Shown piece after piece: positions 56,822-64,000 of a stretch of DNA of 64,000 bases. A program made the position numbers and the translations under genes. The first letter of the stretch is position 1. Each line of letters opens with the position of its first letter. The DNA is taken from assembly GCF_002940005.1 (NCBI RefSeq), contig NZ_MDEF01000003.1, one strand, 5' to 3'. The DNA is from Xanthomonas hortorum. Its GTDB lineage: Bacteria > Pseudomonadota > Gammaproteobacteria > Xanthomonadales > Xanthomonadaceae. The notes beneath the pieces are model-generated. The model saw only the letters and a list, made by a program, of their open reading frames with translations. It was not told the origin of the DNA and made no database searches.

Positions 56822-57268
56822 ATGAGCCTGTATCTGTTGATCAAGACCTTCCACCTGTTGTTCGTCATCGCCTGGATGGCCGCGGTGTTCTACCTGCCGC
56901 GCATCCTGGTCAATATCGCCGAAGCCGGCGCCGAACCCGCGGTGCGCACGCGCCTGGTGCTGATGGGGCGGCGCCTGTACAAGTTCGGCCACAGCATGCT
57001 GGGTCTGGCGCTGGTGCTGGGTGCGGTGTTGTGGCAAGGCTATCGGGTGATTCCCGACTTCCCGACGATGGTGGCTGGCGGCTGGATGCACGCGAAACTC
57101 GTTGCAGTGGCGCTGATTCTGGCGCACTACATCGTGTCCGGGCGCTGGTTGAAGGGTGTGGACCAGGGGCGCGCCGTGCCCAGCGGCCGCGCACTGCGGT
57201 TGTTCAACGAAGTGCCGGTGTTCTTGTTGGTCGGCGTGATCTGGCTGGTGCTCGCCAAGCCGTTTTGA
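56822..57268 (+). CDS. hemJ: HemJ-like protoporphyrinogen oxidase (often labelled CopD family)
   Basis: 148 aa with four hydrophobic segments. The HemJ pattern is complete: IKTFHLLFVIAWMAAVFYLPRILV with the heme-type His (about residue 11), MGRRLYKFGHSMLGLALVLGAVLW, GGWMHAKLVAVALILAHY with the conserved Lys (about 92) and RLFNEVPVFLLVGVIWLVLAKPF. HemJ oxidises protoporphyrinogen IX in the inner membrane. Similar proteins are called CopD, but the copper-binding features of CopD are not evident. The ATG at 56822 has AGCCAGCC upstream, a weak site. Confidence 0.8.
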   Translation: MSLYLLIKTFHLLFVIAWMAAVFYLPRILVNIAEAGAEPAVRTRLVLMGRRLYKFGHSMLGLALVLGAVLWQGYRVIPDFPTMVAGGWMHAKLVAVALILAHYIVSGRWLKGVDQGRAVPSGRALRLFNEVPVFLLVGVIWLVLAKPF

Positions 57269-57342
57269 GCGCTGTCGACGAACAGGCGGCGTGTGCCGAG
57301 CCGAGGCGCTGGCCGACGCAGGGTGATTGGGGCAGCTAGCAA

Positions 57343-58098
57343 TTACGCGTCGACGCCCAGCTCGCTCAGACCTTTGCGTGCGATGTCGATCCAGGCGCGT
57401 TGTTCGCGCTGGTAATGCTTGGGCGAGGCGGCCGCGTGGCGCAGCACCTGCTCGAAGATGGCCTTGGCCTCCTGCTGGCGCGAGGCGCGCAGCAGCAATT
57501 GCGCATAGCGCACGCGGGCTTCTTCGCCCGGATAGCCTTGCGCAAGCGTCTCGTACTCGTGCAGGGCCTCGTCGATGCTGCCGCTGTCTTCAACCGCGCG
57601 TGCATACAGCAGATGCCCGTCGTGCGAACGGTAGTTGGGATTGGCGGCGATCAATGCGTCCAGGGTCTTGCGTGTTTCCGCCGCCTGGCCCAACCCGTAC
57701 TGCGCCTTGGCCAGGCCCAGCATCAAGTCTGGATCGTCGCGGTAGATGCCACGCAGCGCGCCCTGGTAGAGCTCTGCCGCACCCGTGTAATCGCCTTGTT
57801 CCAGCAGCGTCTGCGCGAGCCGACGGCGGTTTTCCGGAGTGTCGGCCACATCCAGTTGCCGCGAGGCGTCGCGTTGTTCGCGTTGCGGATCGATGCGCTG
57901 ACGCACCTTGCGCAAACCGCGGCGCGCGGTCGGGTCGTTGCGCAGATCCGGAATCACCGCCACCACGATGTAGACCAGCGTGGCCAGAAAAGGCAACACC
58001 AGCAGGATGAAGATCCAGTACAGCGGGCGGCCGCTGCGGACCACGTGCACGCAGCAGGCGGCCTGAAACACCAGCGATAAAAGCAGCAGCGGGCTCAT
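57343..58098 (-). CDS. Membrane-anchored TPR protein with PLDc_N-like N-terminus
   Basis: 251 aa from the ATG at 58098 (MSPLLLLSLVFQAACCVHVVRSGRPLYWIFILLVLPFLATLVYIVVAVIPDL). The first 55 residues are two hydrophobic segments with RPLYW between, typical of the phospholipase D nuclease N-terminal (PLDc_N) family. After a charged linker come about four TPR-like helical repeats (RRLAQTLLEQGDYTGAAELYQGAL, LMLGLAKAQYGLGQAAETRKTLDALI and so on). It is probably an inner-membrane scaffold facing the cytosol. An upstream start at 58164 is open but the extra part is polar and atypical. Confidence 0.78.
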   Translation of the reverse strand: MSPLLLLSLVFQAACCVHVVRSGRPLYWIFILLVLPFLATLVYIVVAVIPDLRNDPTARRGLRKVRQRIDPQREQRDASRQLDVADTPENRRRLAQTLLEQGDYTGAAELYQGALRGIYRDDPDLMLGLAKAQYGLGQAAETRKTLDALIAANPNYRSHDGHLLYARAVEDSGSIDEALHEYETLAQGYPGEEARVRYAQLLLRASRQQEAKAIFEQVLRHAAASPKHYQREQRAWIDIARKGLSELGVDA

Positions 58099-58171
58099 TG
58101 TGCGGACATCCTTTTCATGCGTGCCTGGCGGTGCGATGGCGCGCTCTGCGCCATCGTGAGTCAACCGCCGA

Positions 58172-59131
<960 letters not shown>

Positions 59132-59212
59132 GCAGTGGTGTCGTCAACGTAAGGCGGGAAGTGTAGCTGAAGCGGTGCGCCCGACCCGTACGCCGCCGTG
59201 CGGTTTTGTGGC

Positions 59213-59310
59213 GGGGATTGGAGATTCGGGATTCGTAGCGGTCCACGCGATGCCGGAGTCGCCGCGCGGCTCTTACGAATCCCCAATCCCGACTGCCCAA
59301 TCCCGGCCCC
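59213..59310. repeat. Inverted heptamer-array element C (between dnaE and accA)
   Basis: The left arm 59213-59235 (GGGGATTGGAGATTCGGGATTCG) and right arm 59276-59310 (CGAATCCCC onward) are inverted, 40 bases apart. The right arm ends exactly before the dnaE stop codon (TCA at 59311-59313 on the plus strand). Confidence 0.85.
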
Positions 59311-62300
59311 TCACGCCCACGGTGGGCTGTACTTGATCTTCAAGGTGCGCACTGCCGGGTCGGCGCGCAGGCTGTCCATCAGGTGCTGGTCGATGCGCAC
59401 CGAGTGGCTGCCGTTGAGGTCGAGCATGCCGGCGACGCCGCCGCTTTGGGCGCGTAGCAGCAGGTCCAGGCGCAGCGGCGTCTTGCCGGGGCGGTGCTTG
59501 GCCAGCAAAGCGTCGATGCGCTTCCAGGCCTGTTTTTCGCGCAGGTCCAGGCGCAGCGACAGGCGTTGCGCATGGTCGGCGCAGATCTGCTCGTAGTCCC
59601 AGCACTGGCGGATGCGCAGGCTGTAGCCGCCGTTGAATTCGTCCTCGCGCAGGCCGCCCTTGACGATCAGGATGCGGTCGCGGGTGAGCAGATGCCCGAA
59701 CTCGGCCATCGCATCGGAGAACGCGCTGCACTCGACCCGGCCACGGCCGTCTTCCAGTTGCACGAACACCTGGCTGTCGCCCTTGCGGCGCACGCCGACC
59801 ACCAGGCCAGCGAGAATGGCACTGACTTCCGGGCGCCAGGCACGTTTTTCGCCATCGCCGCCACCGCCACCGCCACCGCCACCGCCACCGCCACGCTGTT
59901 GCGAGGCGAGGATCTTTTCCAGCGCCCCCAGATCGCAGCCGACCAGCTCGCGCACTTCGTCGCGGTGCGGGTCGAACGGATGCCCGCTGAGATAGAAGCC
60001 CAGCGTTTCGCGCTCGCCGGTGAGCAGTTGGCCCAGCGGCCATTCCTTGCTTTCTGGCAGGTCCAGACGCAGCGCCGGTGCACTCGGGTCCGGCCCGCCG
60101 AACAGCGAGTTCTGCCCCGAGGCGCGTTCGCGCGCCATCTGCTCGGTGGCTTTCATCACCTCCGGCAGCTGCAGCATCAGCGAGGCGCGGTTCTTGCCCA
60201 GGCCGTCCATCGCGCCGGCATTGACCATCGCCTCCAGCGTGCGCCGGTTGAGCTTTGCGGTGCCCACACGCGTGCAGAAATCCAGCAGCGTGGTGTAGGG
60301 GCCGCCGCGCTGGCGTTCTTCGATGATCGCCTCGCACGCGCCCTGGCCGACGCCCTTGATCGCGCCCAGGCCGTATTGAATCGTGTCCGGGGTGGCGGCC
60401 TCGAACATGTAGGCCGATTCGTTGACGCGCGGCGGCTTGACGGTCAGGCCGAGGTTGCGCACCTCGTCGAGAAAGCCGACCACCTTGTCGGTGTTGTCCA
60501 TGTCCGACGACAACGTGGCGGCCATGAACTCGGCCGGGTAATGCCGTTTCAGCCAGGCGGTCTGGTAGCTGACCAGCGCGTAGGCGGCGGCGTGCGACTT
60601 GTTGAAGCCGTAGCCGGCGAACTTCTCCATCAGGTCGAAGATTTCGTCGGCCTTGGCCGCACTCACGCCGCCCTTGGCCGCACCTTCGCGGAAGATCTCG
60701 CGGTGCTTGGCCATTTCGGCCGGCACTTTCTTGCCCATCGCGCGGCGCAGCAGGTCGGCGCCGCCCAGCGAATAATCGCCGACGATCTGCGCCATCTGCA
60801 TCACCTGCTCCTGGTACACCATGATCCCGTAGGTGTCCTTGAGGATGGCCTCGGTGCGCGGATCCGGGTAGATGATCTCCTGCTGGCCGTGCTTGCGCGC
60901 GTTGAAGTCCGGGATCAGGTCCATCGGGCCGGGGCGGTACAGCGACACCAGCGCGATCAGGTCTTCGAAACGGTCCGGGCGCGCGTCCTTGAGCAGCCGG
61001 CGCATGCCCGAGGATTCGAACTGGAACACCGCACCGGTATTGCCCGAGGCGAACACGCCCTTGTAGGTGGGCACGTCGTCGAGCGGAAGCGTGGTGATGT
61101 CGACCGGGTCGATGCCGGCGCGCGCGTGGCGCACGTTGATCGCCTTGACCGCCCAATCGATGATGGTCAGCGTGCGCAGGCCGAGGAAGTCGAACTTCAC
61201 CAGGCCGACCGCTTCGACGTCGTCCTTATCGAACTGGGTGACCTGATTCTTGCCGCGCCCGCCCTCGTCGTGTTCGGCGAACAGCGGGCAGAACTCGGAG
61301 AGCGGCTCGGGCGCGATCACCACACCGCCGGCGTGCTTGCCGGCGTTGCGGGTCAGGTCCTCGAGCTGGCGCGCCAGGTCCATCAGGTCGCGTACGTCGT
61401 CTTCGACCTGATAGCGCTGGATCAGGTCCGGCGAGGCCATCTCCGAATCCTTGCCTTCGCCCATCGCATCCTTGAGCGTGATGCCCAGGATGTTGGGGAT
61501 CAGCTTGGCCACGCTGTCGACCAGGCCATAGGTGAAGCCGAGCACGCGCCCGGCGTCGCGCACCACCGCCTTGGCCGCCATGGTGCCGTAGGTGATGATC
61601 TGGCTGACCCGCTCGCGCCCGTACTTGCGCGCCACGTAGTCGATCACCTCGTCGCGGCGATCCATGCAGAAGTCGATGTCGAAGTCGGGCATCGACACGC
61701 GCTCTGGATTCAAGAAGCGCTCGAACAGCAGGTTGTACGGCAGCGGATCCAGATCGGTGATCTGCAGCGCCCAGGCCACCAGCGAGCCGGCGCCGGAACC
61801 GCGGCCCGGGCCGATCGGAATGCCCTGGTTCTTTCCCCACTGGATGAAGTCGGCCACGATCAGGAAGTAGCCGGGGAAGCCCATCTTGATGATGGTGTCC
61901 AGCTCGAATTCCAGCCGGTCCACATAGTCCTGACGGGTCTTGCCGGGGGCGATCGGGCTTTTTTCCAGGCGTGCGGCCAGACCGTCGCGCGCCTGGCTGC
62001 GGATCCAGCTGTCCAGCGTTTCGTCTTCCGGCACTGGATAGGCGGGCAGGAAGTAGGTGCCCAGGCGCATCTCGATATTGCAGCGTTGCGCCAGCGCATG
62101 GGTGTTGTCGATCGCGTCGGGCACGTCGGCGAACAGCGCGGCCATCTCGTCTGCAGACTTCAGGTACTGCTGATCGCTGTACTCGCGCGGGCGCTTGGGG
62201 TCGTCGAGCACGCGGCCGGACGAAATGCACACGCGCGCTTCGTGTGCATTGAAGTCGCTGGCGTACAGAAAGCGCACATCGTTGCTGGCAACCACCGGCA

Positions 62301-62916
62301 GCCCGCGCACGCCGGCTGCATGCAGGGCGAACTGGTTGAAGCGTTCTTCGCCCTCGCGCCCGGTGCGGGTGAGCTCCAGATGCAGGCCATCGCCGAACAC
62401 GCGTTGCCAGTCGGCCAGTTGCTGCTCGGCCAGATCGGCGCGGCCTTCGCTAAACAGGCGCCCGGCCAGGCTGTCGCGGCCGGCCAGGGCGAACAGGTTG
62501 GCGTGGCCGCTCTGCAGCCATTCGGGGTGGATGGCCACGCCGCCTTCAGGGCGGTGGCCTTCCATCCAGGCGCGGGTGAGCAGCCGAGACAAGCTCAAGT
62601 ACCCTTCGCGGTCGCGGCACAGCAGGGTCATGCGCCAGGGCGTCATGTCCGGTGTGGCGATCATCACGTCGGCGCCGGCGATCGGCTTGATGCCCACGCC
62701 TTCGGCGGCCTTGTAGAACTTGACCAGCGCGAACAGGTTGTTGAGGTCGGTGACCGCCAGCGCGGGCATGTCGAGTTCGACCGCGCGGCTCAGCAGGTTG
62801 GCCTGCTTGGCCTTTTTCGGGTCAGCCTGATCCGGTTTCTCGGGCACACGGATGGTGGAATCCGCCAGCGAGAACTCGGTGTGGACGTGCAGATGGACGA
62901 AGCGGGAAGTGGACAT
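59311..62916 (-). CDS. dnaE: DNA polymerase III subunit alpha
   Basis: 1201 aa from the ATG at 62916 (MSTSRFVHLHVHTEFSLADS), the conserved PHP-domain start; a longer frame upstream is shadow. The PHP domain is followed by the polymerase core with the catalytic Asp residues in PDFDIDFCMDRRDEVIDYVARKYG (about 408-412), then HhH and OB domains. A run of 12 Gly (residues 1009-1020, coded by 59857-59892 as alternating GGT/GGC) interrupts the linker before the OB fold; many bacteria lack it. It is the replicative polymerase, here between rnhB and accA. Confidence 0.96.
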   Translation of the reverse strand: MSTSRFVHLHVHTEFSLADSTIRVPEKPDQADPKKAKQANLLSRAVELDMPALAVTDLNNLFALVKFYKAAEGVGIKPIAGADVMIATPDMTPWRMTLLCRDREGYLSLSRLLTRAWMEGHRPEGGVAIHPEWLQSGHANLFALAGRDSLAGRLFSEGRADLAEQQLADWQRVFGDGLHLELTRTGREGEERFNQFALHAAGVRGLPVVASNDVRFLYASDFNAHEARVCISSGRVLDDPKRPREYSDQQYLKSADEMAALFADVPDAIDNTHALAQRCNIEMRLGTYFLPAYPVPEDETLDSWIRSQARDGLAARLEKSPIAPGKTRQDYVDRLEFELDTIIKMGFPGYFLIVADFIQWGKNQGIPIGPGRGSGAGSLVAWALQITDLDPLPYNLLFERFLNPERVSMPDFDIDFCMDRRDEVIDYVARKYGRERVSQIITYGTMAAKAVVRDAGRVLGFTYGLVDSVAKLIPNILGITLKDAMGEGKDSEMASPDLIQRYQVEDDVRDLMDLARQLEDLTRNAGKHAGGVVIAPEPLSEFCPLFAEHDEGGRGKNQVTQFDKDDVEAVGLVKFDFLGLRTLTIIDWAVKAINVRHARAGIDPVDITTLPLDDVPTYKGVFASGNTGAVFQFESSGMRRLLKDARPDRFEDLIALVSLYRPGPMDLIPDFNARKHGQQEIIYPDPRTEAILKDTYGIMVYQEQVMQMAQIVGDYSLGGADLLRRAMGKKVPAEMAKHREIFREGAAKGGVSAAKADEIFDLMEKFAGYGFNKSHAAAYALVSYQTAWLKRHYPAEFMAATLSSDMDNTDKVVGFLDEVRNLGLTVKPPRVNESAYMFEAATPDTIQYGLGAIKGVGQGACEAIIEERQRGGPYTTLLDFCTRVGTAKLNRRTLEAMVNAGAMDGLGKNRASLMLQLPEVMKATEQMARERASGQNSLFGGPDPSAPALRLDLPESKEWPLGQLLTGERETLGFYLSGHPFDPHRDEVRELVGCDLGALEKILASQQRGGGGGGGGGGGGDGEKRAWRPEVSAILAGLVVGVRRKGDSQVFVQLEDGRGRVECSAFSDAMAEFGHLLTRDRILIVKGGLREDEFNGGYSLRIRQCWDYEQICADHAQRLSLRLDLREKQAWKRIDALLAKHRPGKTPLRLDLLLRAQSGGVAGMLDLNGSHSVRIDQHLMDSLRADPAVRTLKIKYSPPWA
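59857..59892. repeat. In-frame GGTGGC repeat in dnaE
   Basis: On the minus strand twelve Gly codons follow each other, mainly alternating GGC and GGT, so the DNA is a six-base tandem repeat. It stays in frame for any number of codons and is a likely length-variable site. Confidence 0.95.
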
Positions 62917-63213
62917 GCGAGACCGGAATAATGCGCGGTCAGGGTAGCGACCGTGGCCGGGCCGAACAAGGCTTGACAGCACCGGTACGGGGCTGCGGCC
63001 AGACGCCACGGGGGCTGGCCGGTGCAGCCGATTCAGGGTTTGGCTAGCTGCATGGAGGGCAGCGATGGCGATTGCGCGGATCGGGGGGCGTGCGGGGCTG
63101 CGCGAGCGCAACGTGCGCTGCGCGAAGCCACGGCCGAAGCGGGCCGCATGCGCGCGGATGGATGGCACCGATACCGGGCCAGGTCCCCTGGATCCCCTGG
63201 ACTGTGCGGTCAG
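62917..63213. other. Intergenic region between rnhB and dnaE
   Basis: About 297 bases, GC-rich, without gene or recognised repeat. It presumably carries the dnaE leader and possibly a promoter; no consensus is convincing. Confidence 0.4.
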
Positions 63214-63954
63214 TCAGTCGGCCAGCAGCAGGCCATCGGCAGGGTCCACGCAGGGCACGTCCCAGTTCGACGGTGCGGCGGTCTCGATTCCCAGCGCACG
63301 CCGCACCGGCGCGAAGCTGCGGCGATGCTGCGGGCAGGGCCCGTGGGTCTGCAGCGCGGCCAGATGCACCGGCGTGGCGTAGCCCTTGTGCTGGTCGAAG
63401 CGGTATTCGGGATACTGCGCGTGCAACTCATGCATCAAACGGTCGCGGGTGACCTTGGCCACGATCGAGGCGGCCATGATGGCGCGGTCGAGCGCATCGC
63501 CACCGATCAAGGCCTCGGCCGGGCAGGGCAAGCCCTTGGGCACGCGGTTGCCGTCGATGCGCGCAAATCCGGCCACATGCGCCACCCCTTCCACCGCGCG
63601 CCGCATGCCCAGCATGGTGGCCTGGTAGATGTTGATGCGGTCGATCTCCTCGCTGTCGATCAGCACCACCGACCAGGCCAGCGCCCGTTCGACGATGCGC
63701 GCGTACAACTGCTCGCGCCGCTGCGCACTCAGTTGCTTGGAATCGTCCAGCCCGTTGATGCGCGGTTTGCTGGGATCGAACACCACCGCAGCCACCGCCA
63801 CCGGCCCGGCGAGCGGCCCACGGCCGGCTTCGTCGACGCCGGCGACCAAGCGCCGGGATTCGGCATTCGGGATTTGGGATTGGCCAAACAAGGGCGACTG
63901 GCGCGCCTCGGTGCTGGCGCTATCGGCTTGTGCACGCGGAGCCAGGATTTTCAT
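63214..63954 (-). CDS. rnhB: Ribonuclease HII
   Basis: 246 aa, about 48 more than E. coli RNase HII. The core starts near residue 36 with LVAGVDEAGRGPLAGPV (catalytic Asp41, Glu42); further Asp candidates lie in GLDDSKQLSAQRRE and DALDRAIMAASIVAKVTRDRLM. It removes single ribonucleotides and RNA primers from DNA. The first 35 residues are not homologous: SQIPNAESR (about 26-34) is a translation of the heptamer array 63854-63883. The start at 63954 has AGGAG seven to eleven bases upstream, so the extended form is likely made. It precedes dnaE. Confidence 0.92.
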   Translation of the reverse strand: MKILAPRAQADSASTEARQSPLFGQSQIPNAESRRLVAGVDEAGRGPLAGPVAVAAVVFDPSKPRINGLDDSKQLSAQRREQLYARIVERALAWSVVLIDSEEIDRINIYQATMLGMRRAVEGVAHVAGFARIDGNRVPKGLPCPAEALIGGDALDRAIMAASIVAKVTRDRLMHELHAQYPEYRFDQHKGYATPVHLAALQTHGPCPQHRRSFAPVRRALGIETAAPSNWDVPCVDPADGLLLAD

Positions 63955-64000
63955 GCCTTTGCTCCTGACGAATCCCGAATGCCCACTCCCGAATCCCTGC
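63854..64000. repeat. Inverted heptamer-array element D (overlaps the rnhB start)
   Basis: The left arm 63854-63883 (GGGATTC-type) lies within the rnhB coding sequence; the right arm 63969-64000 (CGAATCCCG) lies upstream of its start and runs into the window edge. The rnhB ribosome-binding site and first 24 codons occupy the spacer. Confidence 0.85.

Noticed and set aside
59494..62931. Open frame of over 1100 codons antisense to dnaE
   Set aside because: High-GC shadow of dnaE; the translation has no domain pattern and the opposite strand encodes a complete conserved polymerase.

Overview
The window reads as a high-GC gammaproteobacterial chromosome, almost certainly a Xanthomonas (order Xanthomonadales). 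The reasons are the gene order pyrG-kdsA-eno-ftsB-ispD-ispF-truD-surE-pcm-nlpD without rpoS, the lexA-recA-recX-alaS-csrA block with a TTAG-N6-TACTA LexA operator, the rnhB-dnaE-accA block, and several intergenic repeat families typical of the genus. It is draft sequence: two identical 31-base N blocks (123-153 and 50429-50459) mark assembly gaps, both next to copies of the same repeat family.

Layout. 1-457 is repeats and a gap. 458-6308 is a two-arm locus: a nucleotidyltransferase and a B12-type radical SAM enzyme on the minus strand, divergent from an HprK-like kinase and an ABC exporter on the plus strand. This set of enzymes resembles tailoring and export genes of peptide natural-product clusters, but no core cyclase or precursor gene is visible. 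6341-14704 carries an MFS transporter, two flavin proteins, an ExoD-like protein, a CNNM/CorC protein, a DUF47-Pit phosphate pair with a likely Pho box, and a YdcF-like protein. 14999-19163 holds a secreted serine carboxypeptidase, parE and a small exported protein.

19369-30599 is the pyrG-to-nlpD housekeeping string: CTP, KDO, glycolysis, cell division, isoprenoids, tRNA pseudouridylation, protein repair and amidase activation. 30771-38644 has small RNA-binding genes, rlmE-ftsH, folP, miaA-hfq-hflX and a CinA/PncC amidase. 38917-41453 is a frameshifted TonB-dependent receptor. 41891-49573 holds an ABC1/UbiB kinase, the lexA-recA-recX SOS block, alaS, csrA and tRNA-Ser(GCU).

49818-58098 is the more accessory stretch: a PAS protein cut off by a gap, an alginate-export-type porin, a PadR regulator with its membrane partner, two copies of a large inverted repeat, an intracellular PHA depolymerase, a methyltransferase, a HemJ-like oxidase and a TPR protein. 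58172-63954 is rnhB-dnaE-accA on the minus strand.

The most distinctive structures are the divergent biosynthetic locus; a recurrent element made of two inverted GGGATTC-type heptamer arrays, one copy of which supplies the N-terminal codons and start region of rnhB; a roughly 200-base inverted-repeat family that coincides with both gaps; and a Pho box overlapping the likely -10 of the phosphate transporter operon. No transposase, integrase, CRISPR array, plasmid or phage gene was seen.
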